Shown: positions 12,463 through 23,590, counted from the first letter of the stretch. The stretch: 64,000 bases of DNA from Zelopaecilomyces penicillatus (GCA_005765155.1 VCCP01000002.1:3906001-3970000); one strand, 5' to 3'. Notes: a model not told the origin generated them from the sequence alone. Numbers and translations: made by a program.

Positions 12463-13646
12463 ATGCCTCCTGGGCGTACTCCCAGCCGAGGTGTCCTCAC
12501 CTCCGGCGCCGACGGAACAGGCTCTACGTCTTCGTTGAATAGATTCTGGAAGGTTAGTCAGTCATGCGATGGAGAGTATCTTTAGAGTCGTGATGTAACA
12601 CACGACTCCAGCCCAGAAGTGAAAGGTTGCTAAATCTCATATGAATATTCAGACGACTCATGCGCCGGACTACGTTGGGTTCACTGTATTGTTGACAGGA
12701 TGGATTCTTGTGAGTTGAAGCAGTCCTTCTGCCACCGTGAGGGCTGCTGAGTTTACTAACATTTAATACCATTCCTTTCTCAGGTGGTCAACCTGGTTAC
12801 ACCCTTCCACCGTATGTTTGCCATCAATGACATACGGATCGCGTTCCCGCATGCGGAACAGGAACGGGTTTCAGTGCGTACGTACTCCCCTCAAATGAAA
12901 ATGGACGGGTTTCGCTCTCTTCGCCAGTCAACTTACTAGTTTTCCCATCGTTTGCAGCTATGAATTTCGTATATGCTTTGTTCGTTCCTCTTGGAGTCCT
13001 CATCGCCTACAACGTTTTGACCCGCGCCCCTGGAACCAAGCACGAAGCGACATACCTCCCACTCCTGATTTCCATCACACTGACATCGTTCCTCACGGAT
13101 ATTATCAAGAACGCCGTGGGACGGCCTCGGCCCGATCTGCTGGCTCGCTGCCGGCCAGCCGCAGACACCCAGCCAAATGTCCTGGTAACCATTGACGTCT
13201 GCACTACCCCTGACGGCCACACTCTCCAGGACGGATGGCGATCCTTCCCCTCCGGTCACTCATCCTTCTCATTTGCAGGCCTCGGCTTCCTAAGCCTCTT
13301 TCTAGCTGGACAGCTTCACATTTTCCGCTACTCTACGGGCGGACGCGACCTCACACGCGCGCTGGTCTGCTTATGCCCCCTCATCGGCGCTGCCTTGGTG
13401 GCCATCTCCCGCTGTGAAGACTATCGCCACGATGTATACGACGTGTGCATCGGCTCTGCGCTGGGGATGACCATTGCATATTGGAGCTATAGGCGGCATT
13501 GGCCCCATCTCTCAAGCCCTGTATGCGATGAGCCCCATCCGCGGCCGGGCACCGAAACCCCATCCGGGTGGCAGCGACTTCGGGACGAGGAGGCAGTGGG
13601 AGCTTCTGTAGGCTTCGCCTACCATTTGGGAGACCGGAGAGATTGA
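12463..13646 (+). CDS. PAP2 lipid phosphate phosphatase, Dpp1/Lpp1-like
   Basis: Integral membrane phosphatase expected to dephosphorylate diacylglycerol pyrophosphate, phosphatidate or related lipids. Exons are 12463-12552, 12653-12709, 12784-12877 and 12958-13646, giving 309 residues. All four junctions have canonical GT-AG ends and keep phase. The three PAP2 signature motifs are present in order: KNAVGRPRP, PSGHS, and SRCEDYRHDVYD, which supply the phosphate-binding Arg/Lys, the catalytic His and the nucleophilic His. Several hydrophobic segments are evident (GFTVLLTGWILVV, NFVYALFVPLGVLIAY, LPLLISITLTSFL, and others), consistent with a six-pass membrane protein. The C-terminal 45 residues are hydrophilic. 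The first three exons are short and easily missed, so the start rests on splice phase and the ATG at 12463. Confidence 0.93.
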
Positions 13647-14010
13647 TGGTAACTGATGTTATGAACAGGTTTATCCATGACAATGATCTCACGCCATGCT
13701 AACTTAGATTCCACCCGAGTGCTCACATTGGGAGATAATCCGAATCAAGACAAGGTCAACAAAGATGGTGGTATTGCGAAAATCTGTGAACGCGGGTAAT
13801 GTAATTTACAGCCAACTGTACATAGTTCATCCGTAGCTGGATATGGACAGCGGGGGCTGAGGAGGTAGGCGACAGAAACACGAGGCATAAGAGACCAGAG
13901 AGAGCCGCCTAGTATTGTTGTGGACATGATCGGTCGTATTGTTACATACAGGGGCTGCGGCTGCATTAGCCTTTCCCAATCTATTCATTCATCCAGCCTA
14001 ACCATTTGCT
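13647..14010. other. Convergent intergenic region
   Basis: This 364 bases between the stop codons of the lipid phosphatase and proteasome genes should contain both 3' UTRs. Nothing else is seen. Confidence 0.6.
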
Positions 14011-14971
14011 CTAATTCTCTTCTGTATCCTCATTTTTGGCTAGGTCGTGCTCCCGCAACAAGGCTGTGATCTCATCTGCGCTCCACAGTCGATGATAGAT
14101 CTTGCCATCCTCCGTCTGTCCTACCGTTGCGAACTCAACTAAATTTAAGCGGGTTAGTGATTTAATTCTGTGTTTTCCCAAACTAATTCAATGTCAAGAC
14201 CTAGACTTACTCTTTTCGCTGCTCAATTTGGTTGAGTCCATCGTCTTGCTCAGTACTTTGACCGCCACTCCACATGCCTCCTTCAGGGTGCAGTCCTCCT
14301 TGTAGTCCTGCTTTAAGAGACTCTGTGCGCTAGCATTGTTGGCTCCAGCACTTGTTGCCTTCCAGCCGCCATAGTTTCCTGAGGGGTTGCTCAGGTAGAG
14401 CTGGAATTGCCTTCGAGGGTCCCAGCCAGCGTAGATGAAGGAAACACCGAAAGGACGGAGACCACCGTGCTGCGTGTAGCCCTGCTTGAGATCGCACAGC
14501 CGACGTACGAGCTGTTCACAAGGGATATCTTCATTGTAGGTGAGGAGGTAGCGCTGTGCGGCTTGGCGGGCGTAATTGATCAAGATATTGGCGTCGGCGG
14601 TCATGCCTGCTACAGCACAGATCATGTTGCTGCACAAATGAGATATCAGAAAAATAGCCACTACTTATAAAAAGAGGGAGTCGGACGCAATCCATACTCG
14701 TTCAACACGTAGAGCTTCTCCGCCGAAGTGTCCTGCTCCAAAAGCTTGGATGTGACCTTTCGCTCAGCAGCCAGGACGATGCCATCCTTGGCTAGAATAC
14801 CGATGGCGGTACCGGCATGAGAGATGGCCTCGAGCGCATATTCGACTTGGTACAGACGGCCCTCGGGCGAGAAAATGGTTGTCTAAAGCCCTGGTCAGCC
14901 AACGACGACCCGCAGCTTGGAAGCTCCATGGAGACACCAAAACGTACCCGAGAATCGTAGCGGCGAGACAT
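14011..14971 (-). CDS. pre9: 20S proteasome subunit alpha-3 (alpha type-4)
   Basis: Structural alpha-ring subunit of the 20S proteasome. On the minus strand the exons are 14971-14948, 14882-14698, 14629-14211 and 14138-14011, giving 251 residues, the usual family length. The N-terminus MSRRYDSRTTIFSPEGR and the following LYQVEYALEAI form the proteasome alpha-type signature that lines the gate. Later family blocks are NEDIPCEQLVRRLCDLKQG, GGLRPFGVSFIYAGWD and NPSGNYGGWKA. The last junction gives SSEKIEFATVG. Introns are 65, 68 and 72 bases. The first exon encodes only eight residues. It diverges from the bye1 homologue across a 1.1 kb gap. I looked for, and did not find, a GGTGGCAAA proteasome control element near the start. 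Confidence 0.97.
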
Positions 14972-16099
14972 GATGGAGGCACAATGTGAGCTGCTGCAGA
15001 TCGCTGAATACAAATAAAAAGAGAGAGCTCCGCAGTGTGTGTGCCGGCAAGAAGATGCTCTCGCGTGCTCTCGTTCGGTGTCGATGGAATGGGTTGTGGA
15101 GGGGAATCGGCGGCGGAAGCTTTTGGAGATACACTACAGTCGTCACAGGCTATCTAGCAATCCAGCATTGGAGCTCCAGGCACGGCCGCCGCGTAGCTCA
15201 CTGCTGCTGTGGAGGGCTACCATGGCTGCTTGGACGGCTGGATACCTCAGGCTAGATACCTCAGGCACAACCACGGTTGGTGCTGCTTGGGTGCAAAAGT
15301 GGCTGAGATAAGCAACAGTCAACACATTCTGCCGATAATGAGCCGGCTACGCTGTCAGGGTTTCTCCCCCACCTCCGATGAAGGCGGGAAAGGCTAGTCG
15401 GAAGGTGTCCTGCAGCGCTGTTGCGGTTTGAAGAAGTGGGCAATTCTGGCCCGGCCAGCATCGAATCCAAATTTTCCTCCTTCAACATTAAGACGTTTTC
15501 CCAACCTGCACATTCCACTCCCGTCGCCTATGCGCTCTGCCAGCTGACGTGGCGCAAACCCTCTGTGGTATTTTTCCTCTATTTTACCTGGAGACTTCAA
15601 AGCAACCACCCAACTCTGCCAGCTGCTGCCACCTGACGCCAACTGCTCAAGCTGCCTACATCGGCAGACAAACACGCGCCCGCCATCAGCGTGTGCTTGC
15701 CTGTAGTGATTACAAACAACCCCACGCGAGCTGCCATCTTCCAACACCAGAATCCCTATCGCGACATCGCGGCCACTTACTTTGCGCGCGCTTTCCCTCC
15801 CATACATCCTATAGACGTCCCAGTCTGCTTGTTCACCATATCAGTCGCCTTACTAAGGGTACGATACGTTGCTTGGCAGGAGCTTCGACGGATCAGGGAC
15901 ATTTGGAGGAATCATCATCTTTAGCTGTGACTTCTAGTACTGTCTGCCTGCTTTTGTAAATACTCCAATGCCTCTTTGAGAGACGCGCAATCCCCGCCGC
16001 CACTGCTACAGTAGACATCAGACGGTGCAAGCGACACTGCACTCTCGCTTTTCCAACCCATTCTGATCGTCGCGACGCTTCGCGCGCATCGCCAATACT
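14972..16099. other. Divergent promoter region, pre9/bye1
   Basis: This 1.1 kb separates the start codons of two divergently transcribed genes. Pyrimidine-rich sequence at about 15900-16090 is likely the 5' UTR of the bye1 homologue. A tiny direct repeat (ATACCTCAGGC twice, 15240-15268) is present. Overlapping frames at 15549-15959 show no domain. Confidence 0.6.
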
Positions 16100-18892
16100 A
16101 TGTCTGGTAAGCCAACCATGACCACTCTGCCTCAATCCAGCCTTCAAGCCACAGACACACACCCACGCCCACACTCTGGCCCGCAAGCCCTGAAGCGCAG
16201 GGCGCGCGCGTCATTGATGGCCCTCTGCGACGCGCAAAACCAAAACGGACTGTTGCTAACTTACCGCGAACATGTAGGCGAAGCCGAACCTCGACGCTCC
16301 GTCAGGGCCACCAAGGGCCAACACACAAAGACTTTTGACGAACTTGAGCCTGCTCCTGTCAAGCGGCGGCAAACAAAGAAGTCCAAAAAGGCATTAGAGC
16401 AAGAGCAGTCACAAGAGCCTGAGGAAGTTATCCGCTGCGTGTGCGGAGCCTCCGAGCAGGACGAAGACTCAGGCGAGGCATGGATTGCCTGCGAGACCTG
16501 CCAGGTCTGGCAACACAATGTCTGTGTCGGCGTAAGTTCCTATGAGGATGAGATCCCTGATCATTATTGGTGCGAGCAATGCCGGCCGCAAGATCACCAG
16601 GAGCTTCTGGATGGCATTGCCAAGGGAGAAAAGCCATGGGAAGCCCGACGCAAGGCGCATGAGGAAGAAGTGGAAAAAAAGAAGAAAAAGGGTGGCCGAA
16701 AGGGCAAGGGGAAGCGAGTCAGCGATAGTAAGGAGGATTTGGAAAAAGACACAGCGGCTGCTACCAAGGCAAAAGCATCGCCAGCTCCTGATGCTGTTGT
16801 CAAAGAAAAAAAGGAGCCGGTAGCCAAACCAGGCAAGCGGAAGTCACGCGATGAGTCGCAGGACGCCGAAGGCAAGGTAAGAACTAGCCCCAAAGCACGA
16901 CGGTCAATGATGGATAATGCTGATACTGTTTTCAACTTGCAGGTGCCCAAGATCCGTCGTATTTCGGAAACGGAAAGCGTTCCCGTCACTGTCAAGTACA
17001 AGCCGCCAGAGGACCTGGCAACTTCTATAGCCACTTTACCCGGAACTAGAGTTGGCCCTGCCAAGGCTCTCAAAAAGTCCATCTCTCACATCATCGCCAC
17101 TCTAGCCAAGAGTGACGAGCTTGACATGCCGGAAGATAGCACGAGCGATGGTATGGCGGACATGTTTGCCCTCCAGATCGAACGGGCTGTTTTCGACACT
17201 CATCCCCTCTCCAAGGGTCAAAAGGAGTACACTCAACAGATAAAGTCGTTGACGTTTAACCTTAAGAACAACCCAGAATTGATACAGGGTCTGCTACAAG
17301 GGATGCACTCCCCATTGACTCTCGCTATCATGACGTCAGACCAGCTTGCCTCTGCTGAAATGCAGCGGCAAACAGCAGAGATGAAGGCAAAGGCAGAAAA
17401 ACAATCGATCTTGTATACGGCAGATACAGGCCCTCGGGTCCGGCGGACGCACAAAGGTGAAGAGGTAGTTGAGGATGAAAGTATGCTGCCTAACGAGGCG
17501 CCCATGCCGATTTCTGTAGATTCTCGTCGACCAGCTCTAGGTGAACAGACACCTCAGTCTGTCAAGCGTGAGTCCATTGGGGGAGACGATGGTGAAGTGA
17601 TGGCGAGGCAGAGTGAGAGTCAGCAGCAGTCGCCGAGCGAACCCAACTTCGATATCAGCAAAGTATTCTCGTCAGTGAAGTCACCGACGGGCGCGCTGCT
17701 TCGCCGACCATCTGCGCCGGTACTCAACACCAGCGGCCCCGGCATTGACCTGGACGTGGATCGCTTACTCGAGGATGAAAACGACTCCCCTCCCTATTCA
17801 CCAACAGAGGAGGCCCAAGATCCAGACGTTGTGTGGCGCGGCACACTAGCCATGAGCTCAATTGCTGATTTCCAGGCGACAGCAAAGCATGTTGGCGGCG
17901 CCAACTTTTCCGCCTTTGGGCCTTGGTCAAAGCTCATCCCTGCGCAAATGACTGTTGCAGGACGCATCACACAACAGAGCGCTGTTGAATATCTGTGCAG
18001 TCTCCGGTACAGCAATTTGACCGACATTGTCGTCGTCAATATCACTCCGGCCTCGCCAGACTCAAAGCAGGAGTTTCAGAACCTGATCAACTACTTCGTC
18101 AACAAAAACCGCTACGGCGTGGTGGGCAACAAGGTGGCTGGGAATGTTCGTGATACATATTTGGTACCAGTACCTGCGGGAGAAGACGGCCACCCAGAGT
18201 TCATGCTCAACTTGGTAGACAACTACATTCCAAAGTCCAGGGCCGAGCCGTTGCTTCTAGCTGTTTTTGTTTACAGAAACGAGCCCGAACAGTTGAAGAT
18301 TACCAAAGATCAGCCAGCTCTCGGGCTAGTTTCTCCCACCGTCTCAGGAACCCCAACACCAGCTGGACACAGCCAACGGAACGGCTCGACGTCAGGCCCA
18401 GGCTTTTCACCAGCAACTCCTCAAGGCGCGTTCCACATGCCACCCAACAGCCAGTCCGCAACGCCGGTGCCGATTCCACAGCCTTCACTGGCGCCGCCGC
18501 CAACTCGGCCGACACCTCCGGCAGCCACAGGGTTCGTCCCTCCACCTTCGCAAATGACCGAGGCACAAAAGTTCCAGGCTCAGCAGGCTGGGCATGTTAT
18601 GGCACAGGAGGTGCTCGGCCCCCTGATCAGTGTCCCGACTGTACAGTTCCTACTGCCGCAAGCATTTCAGATGTCACGACGGGAATGGGAGGTGATCAGA
18701 AGCATCTATGAGCGCGACACGCGTGCAAGAGAAGACCTACAGCACCTGGCCACTCTACTAGAGAAGCATAACGCAGATGGCGACAATGGCAGCGACTCAA
18801 ACACCAATAATACACCGCCTAGCGCTTCAACAGCTGGCGTCGCTGTTATTCCTCCTCCTGGAAATCCTGCAGCATTGCCTAAAAAGGCCTGA
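16100..18892 (+). CDS. bye1: Bye1-like PHD / TFIIS-central / SPOC protein
   Basis: Chromatin- and RNA polymerase II-associated transcription factor. The reading frame is open throughout, but 16107-16277 is almost certainly an intron: it has GTAAGC, a GCTAAC branch site about 20 bases upstream, and a TAG acceptor. Removal gives MSGEAEPRRSVRATKGQH and about 873 residues. A second possible stopless intron is 16877-16942 (GTAAGA to TTGCAG, 66 bases). Numbered after removing intron 1, the PHD finger spans about 56-104 with a Cys4-His-Cys3 pattern (IRCVCG, CETCQVWQH, CEQC). The TFIIS central domain is about 264-383, and the SPOC domain starts VWRGTLAMSSI at about 521 and runs to 677. A Pro/Gln-rich tail follows. 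Domain order matches yeast Bye1, which binds H3K4me3 and Pol II. Confidence 0.93.
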   Translation: MSGKPTMTTLPQSSLQATDTHPRPHSGPQALKRRARASLMALCDAQNQNGLLLTYREHVGEAEPRRSVRATKGQHTKTFDELEPAPVKRRQTKKSKKALEQEQSQEPEEVIRCVCGASEQDEDSGEAWIACETCQVWQHNVCVGVSSYEDEIPDHYWCEQCRPQDHQELLDGIAKGEKPWEARRKAHEEEVEKKKKKGGRKGKGKRVSDSKEDLEKDTAAATKAKASPAPDAVVKEKKEPVAKPGKRKSRDESQDAEGKVRTSPKARRSMMDNADTVFNLQVPKIRRISETESVPVTVKYKPPEDLATSIATLPGTRVGPAKALKKSISHIIATLAKSDELDMPEDSTSDGMADMFALQIERAVFDTHPLSKGQKEYTQQIKSLTFNLKNNPELIQGLLQGMHSPLTLAIMTSDQLASAEMQRQTAEMKAKAEKQSILYTADTGPRVRRTHKGEEVVEDESMLPNEAPMPISVDSRRPALGEQTPQSVKRESIGGDDGEVMARQSESQQQSPSEPNFDISKVFSSVKSPTGALLRRPSAPVLNTSGPGIDLDVDRLLEDENDSPPYSPTEEAQDPDVVWRGTLAMSSIADFQATAKHVGGANFSAFGPWSKLIPAQMTVAGRITQQSAVEYLCSLRYSNLTDIVVVNITPASPDSKQEFQNLINYFVNKNRYGVVGNKVAGNVRDTYLVPVPAGEDGHPEFMLNLVDNYIPKSRAEPLLLAVFVYRNEPEQLKITKDQPALGLVSPTVSGTPTPAGHSQRNGSTSGPGFSPATPQGAFHMPPNSQSATPVPIPQPSLAPPPTRPTPPAATGFVPPPSQMTEAQKFQAQQAGHVMAQEVLGPLISVPTVQFLLPQAFQMSRREWEVIRSIYERDTRAREDLQHLATLLEKHNADGDNGSDSNTNNTPPSASTAGVAVIPPPGNPAALPKKA

Positions 18893-20415
18893 GAATGAGA
18901 CCCTTTCAGTATCGCCATTTTATGATATTAGTTTATGCCTCAGCCGTTTTTTTCGCGCTTGAGACTCCTTTTTTCCCACACATATTCCCCCTTATGCATT
19001 CTGATAATGGAGTGTTACGCTCCAAGATGATTTACTCTCAGCTGCATTTCGTCTTTGCCTCAATCTCAGCTGGCGGCCGAATGGGTGGAATGTTTTTTTG
19101 ATTATCCTTATGGTTAAATATCCTCAGTCGCACTAGTCTTGTAGTTTGTATTTGCTTTGGGGATAGGGAAGGGCAACGGGATAAATGCGAACACGGTAGA
19201 CGGGTCCCTGCTTTGATCCCCTCTCAGTTCCTTGGGATCTTGGGTTGTCACAATTACCAAATCTGGGTGTACATGTCTGTGTGCTAGTTCTTGACTTGAT
19301 ATAGCAAAGCTCAAAGGAACATGCTCTGACGCGAAAAAGAACTTGAGCATGGTGGGGAAATGAATGGCGTAGGGTGGTGGGAGGAATGGGCTTGTTGACA
19401 GTGTTGGATTCTTCTTTTATTTATCTTTTTCGCATCCTCTATCATTTGCTTCTGAACCTTTTTGAAATGGAGCGCCTGTCACAATGGCGCTTTTGGGTTC
19501 AGTTCTTATGTTGTTCAAAGTTGGCTCTCTTGGCGTTTGCTATGAAAAGAAAGGAAGAGAAACCAGTACAGCGATCTAGACGGCAAGAGAATGAGAGAGA
19601 GTAAAGGGGGAGTGGAGTCTACGCGGTTAGAATAGGAAGAATAGATACTTGAGCTGTTGGGGTTTCTATGATAAGAGCTACAATAACTAGCTATGGAGGA
19701 ATGAGAAGAACAATATGAGAGTCTTTCAAATCGTTTGGGCTCATGTAATTCACAGGGTGTTGCTTGAAACCACAGCCAGACTGGAGGTTGAGGCTTATTC
19801 CATTTCGAATGTCGACCGTGACTTTTTGGGTTGGAGAATACGTTTAGTTCAGTTTCAGTTATAATTTTAATCATTAAGAAAACGCACAAGAGAACGACCA
19901 TAATCATAATAAGTTATTGCACTCCATTGACGGAGTCTTCCATGCTTCACAACCGAAGCAGCAACTTGTTTCGTAATGCCTTACAAACGCCCAAAGCCGA
20001 GAAGCCTAAATGAAATATAAGAATATAAATATATAAATAACACAAACCAATCCATAAAGTTTCATAAAACAAACAGACAAAAACGCCTCAACTCCCCTTC
20101 TCGTGCCCGTCATTTCCGAGTTTCATCTTTGAGGATCCTTTTTCCTGACGCACTAAAGATTCTGTACTTTGGTGAGTTTTATTGACAGTCTTTGAAAGTT
20201 GGGCTGGTGACTGAACTCGTCAAACAATGGAAAAAAAGATCCGAGCCTTCATCCACCAGCATCAAGTCGTGGCTGATGTATCCGCCCACGAAACTGATCG
20301 ACTCATCAAACTTCCACGGCGGCATGAAGAATTCGCCCCCAGTGTTGCCTTCAGTCGAGGGAGCCCATGCGACCGTCTCACCCATAGATATGTCCATCTC
20401 ATTGCGATTCCGACA
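18893..20415. other. Convergent intergenic region
   Basis: This 1.5 kb lies between the stop codons of the bye1 and med7 homologues. It is AT-rich toward 19820-20080, as expected of 3' UTRs and terminators. No coding region is supported. Confidence 0.6.
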
Positions 20416-21243
20416 CTAAAGGAGCAACGCATCCGCCGAGGCCCACACATCCGCCTCCCGCTCAACAGCCAGTCTTTCTTCTCTCTCTTCTTCCTCCTCA
20501 ACACTGCCACCAGCCATTATCGTAGTCCCCGTCCCCTCAAGCCCCAGGCTTCCTAGCCCTTCTAGTACACGCTTCGCCTTGTCCACCTGCGCACGGATAG
20601 CCATCGTCTCTGTACGTGTGCGGTCGAGGTGTTCCTGCATCATCTCAATGGCCGACTCGCGCGCCTGGTGTGGGCGGTATTCGTTCACTATGTGGTGCAT
20701 GTTGATAAACAGGGTGCGCAAATCTGCAATCTTGGCCTCAGCATGCGCCGGGTTGAGAGACATGATGCCCGCTAGCTCAAGGAAGTTGAGCAACAGTGAC
20801 TTGGCTAGCCGCTTGAGCTCAAAGGCTCGGTCGTAGTGTTTCGCATCCTTGGCGCTCGAGGGCCCTGTCGCCGGCAGGTTTTCGATGCCTTGGTCTTCCA
20901 GCGTCGGGAGTTTATCGTCGAGCTGGAAGGGGGATCGCATCAGTAACGAAGAGAAAAAGTAGAATAACAGGTGCCAACCGCCACATACCATGTACTGGTC
21001 ACCAAACACCCTCCACCTGCCATCAGCAGGCTCCGCAGGTGGCTGGAGATTTATCAAATCCTCTGGCACATTTGGAATCCGCACCGGCGTCGCATTGGCG
21101 TCACTGCCGTTATCATTACCGTCTCGAGCAGCATTGCTACGCAGCTCCTCGATCCGAGCAAGCTTATCCGGGGTAAAGTCCTTCCAGAAGGGGGGCGGAT
21201 TCGGAAACGTCGAAGCCAGAGTAAGCGGCTCCTGCTCGGCCAT
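20416..21243 (-). CDS. med7: Mediator complex subunit 7
   Basis: Middle-module subunit of the Mediator coactivator, acting in the nucleus between activators and RNA polymerase II. Exons on the minus strand are 21243-20989 and 20922-20416, giving 253 residues. The N-terminus is the family hallmark: TFPNPPPFWKDFTPD, then PPAEPADGRWRVFGDQYM, then LEDQGIENLP after the intron. The C-terminal half is helical (AKSLLLNFLELAGIM, DLRTLFINMHHIVNEYRPHQAR), as expected for pairing with Med21. The 66-base intron (20988-20923, GTATGT to TTCCAG) contains no stop and is a multiple of three, so an unspliced reading frame also exists. The intron call rests on canonical ends and on family continuity across it. 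It diverges from the ZNF830-like gene. Confidence 0.95.
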   Translation of the reverse strand: MAEQEPLTLASTFPNPPPFWKDFTPDKLARIEELRSNAARDGNDNGSDANATPVRIPNVPEDLINLQPPAEPADGRWRVFGDQYMVCGGWHLLFYFFSSLLMRSPFQLDDKLPTLEDQGIENLPATGPSSAKDAKHYDRAFELKRLAKSLLLNFLELAGIMSLNPAHAEAKIADLRTLFINMHHIVNEYRPHQARESAIEMMQEHLDRTRTETMAIRAQVDKAKRVLEGLGSLGLEGTGTTIMAGGSVEEEEEREERLAVEREADVWASADALLL

Positions 21244-22015
21244 GATTTCTTTCCTTTCGCTGTTACTCTCTTCTTTTGTTCCTCCAAAACAAAGCTCGCG
21301 CAAAAGAAAAAAAAAAGCTCCAAAAATCTAGTCGATTTGGACCGGTAGGTGGTGGGGGGTTCGCTGCCCAAATGTCGCAAGCCGTTCACCTCATTTGAAG
21401 AAACGAGAAAATTGTCAAGAATGGTATAAAATAAAGTAAGAAGACAATAACACAAAGTGTTTTTCCAAGCCTTGTGGGGAGGCTATGAAGAGTCAAAACT
21501 CAATTCAAAGAGAGCTGTTGCGGTTACGGTGGAGGGGTGAAGTGAGTGAGTGAGCGAGTGAGGCGTCAGTCAGTCAATTGGCAAGTCAAGGATGGACAAA
21601 TGACAGGGGAGAGCTTCGAGCTTGCTTGTCTGCGCCGGTTGAATGTCGGCCTTGACACTGCTTTTTTGCGCTGTAACGTCTACCTGCTCCCCCAATTTGA
21701 CCCCGGAATACCAATCTAGCGGAATTGACCATCAGCGCGCCAGTTTACTGGAGCAAAGCGGAAAATCTGCCGCCCCAGGAAGAGAGCCCCCAATTGATAG
21801 CGTCACATTCCAATCTTGACATATTTTAGTTCCTCCAGACCAGAAGCTAGATCAAAAGGAAAAACAAAGTCTCATCTCAAACATCTCCCCCTCCGCCTCC
21901 TCCTCCTCCACCTCCTCCTCTCGCTCTTCCCTCCATCTCACACTTACTGCCACCCCACTACACCTCCAAAAGCTTCAACACCTCGAGAACCTTTCTTTGT
22001 CCACATCCACCCATC
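21244..22015. other. Divergent promoter region, med7/ZNF830-like
   Basis: This 0.77 kb separates two divergent start codons. The right side is a long CT-rich tract (about 21880-21960), typical of a fungal core promoter or 5' UTR. A GTGA/GAGT microrepeat occurs near 21538-21562. Confidence 0.65.
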
Positions 22016-23182
22016 ATGGCCGATGTTCGAGCCCTCCTCCGCCAGCAGCGCGCCGCCCGGCGCATCGAACACCCTCACGCCGCCTACTCCGAGGCCGGCA
22101 AGCTGCTATGCACGCTATGTCGCGAGCAGGTGCGCGCCGAGAGCCATTGGGAGGCTCACATCCAGAGTCAGGCTCACAAGCAGCGGGTCCAGCCTGGGAG
22201 TAGCGGGTCGGCTGCTGTTGAGGATGAGAATAATAAGAGCGAATCTGCCGTCTACGAAGAGGATGAAGGTGGTTCCAGGATGGAGACTCAGAAGCGCAAA
22301 CATGGGGGGGTTGAGGACGATGAAGACACAGAAATGGACGCAGACACTGCGGCAAGGAGGAAACGAAGCAGACCCGACACCGTCGACCAGACCAGTGGCA
22401 AAGATGTTGCAAGCCGCGCGCCTCCCAGCTTGTTAAGGAGGAAATCCACCACCCCTTCCCACGGAGTCGAGATCCAAATCCCCTCACGCCCGACTACTCC
22501 AGCCCGTCGCGAAAGCTCATCATCCTCTACTCCCGGCGGTGGCGGCGGCAATGGTGTTCCTACGACAACGTCCCTGCCCTCCCGACAAGCCAGTACCCTC
22601 GGTACCATGGCCAGCAATGCGCACCCCATCTCTGCCAATTCTTCAACAGCGCACCCAGAAACCTCTACATCTACAACTACATCTACATCTACAGCAGCAA
22701 CAGCAACAGCAGCACCTCCAGCCGCTGCTGTTGATGAATCTGAATGGGCCGCTTTCGAGGCTGACATTGCTGCTGCTTCTGTTCCTTACGATGAAGATGC
22801 CGTCATCTCACGCACAGCCATGACAGCAGAGGAATCCGCGGCGGCAAAAGAAGCAGCAGCCCAGGAGGCAGATGGAGAGCTCGACCGCAAAGCAAAGGTT
22901 GATGTGGACATTGAGGATGAGCGGGAAGAGGCCAAGCGTGCGCTTGAAGAGGAATTCGATGAAATGCAGGAACTCGAGGCGCGCGTCCAGAAGCTCAAGG
23001 AAAAACGGGAAGCTCTTCGAAAACGGAGCGAAAGCCACGGTCAAGATTCTGGGGGTCCTTCAAAGCCGACCCAAACCATGGTCGCAGGCAAGGAGAATGT
23101 CCAGACAGCCATTGAGGAGGATGACGAAGAGGATGATGAGGATACAGATGACTGGGACGGGTTCAGGTTTCGAACTGCCTAA
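22016..23182 (+). CDS. ZNF830/CCDC16-like zinc-finger coiled-coil protein
   Basis: Single-exon, 388-residue protein. The N-terminus MADVRALLRQQRAARRIEHP is followed by one C2H2 finger of the spliceosome-protein type: C32-x2-C35-x12-H48-x5-H54 (LCTLCREQVRAESHWEAHIQ). The middle (about 65-235) is low complexity, rich in Ser, Thr, Ala and acidic residues, with a Thr/Ser microsatellite. A conserved block begins ESEWAAFEADIAA. This is followed by a charged coiled coil (about 285-345) and a very acidic tail ending DDWDGFRFRTA. The arrangement fits the eukaryotic ZNF830/CCDC16 family, whose members associate with spliceosomes. Assignment rests on the finger, the WAAFEADI block and the DDWxxFR end. 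It converges with the F-box gene. Confidence 0.82.
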   Translation: MADVRALLRQQRAARRIEHPHAAYSEAGKLLCTLCREQVRAESHWEAHIQSQAHKQRVQPGSSGSAAVEDENNKSESAVYEEDEGGSRMETQKRKHGGVEDDEDTEMDADTAARRKRSRPDTVDQTSGKDVASRAPPSLLRRKSTTPSHGVEIQIPSRPTTPARRESSSSSTPGGGGGNGVPTTTSLPSRQASTLGTMASNAHPISANSSTAHPETSTSTTTSTSTAATATAAPPAAAVDESEWAAFEADIAAASVPYDEDAVISRTAMTAEESAAAKEAAAQEADGELDRKAKVDVDIEDEREEAKRALEEEFDEMQELEARVQKLKEKREALRKRSESHGQDSGGPSKPTQTMVAGKENVQTAIEEDDEEDDEDTDDWDGFRFRTA

Positions 23183-23590
23183 AACAACAACAGCTTCATC
23201 GCAGATCATGGCATGAAGAAAAGAAGCAAAGAAAAAGTCCTCATTGTAATGAGAACATACTTGTATAAAACACCTAATTGTACTATACCATGCAAACAGA
23301 TACGCTACGCTAGGATGAAAGGCTGCGGCAAAGTTGCACTGCCTTTTGGGCCAAATCGGCCTCTCTCAAAATGAGCAAAAATATTTAAACACACTGGGCA
23401 ACGCGCTCCCAGAACCTCGTCAATCGCCAGACACGGCCCACACCGCGGACTCTCATTGTACTTCCTGGCATATTACTCCCGCTCCAAAACTTGACCTCTC
23501 CATTTTGAAGCAATCCATCTCCTCAATCCATCTTTGACTATCTGCTTTTCGATGAACTGACAATTAGCTACCAGAGACTGTACGAAGAAT
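23183..23590. other. Convergent intergenic region with possible F-box coding tail
   Basis: This region holds the 3' UTR of the ZNF830-like gene. On the minus strand, 23590 to 23473 could also encode the displaced C-terminus of the F-box protein (see that entry): a frame reading IEKQIVKDGLRRWIASKWRG and ending at TAA 23475-23473. Confidence 0.55.
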
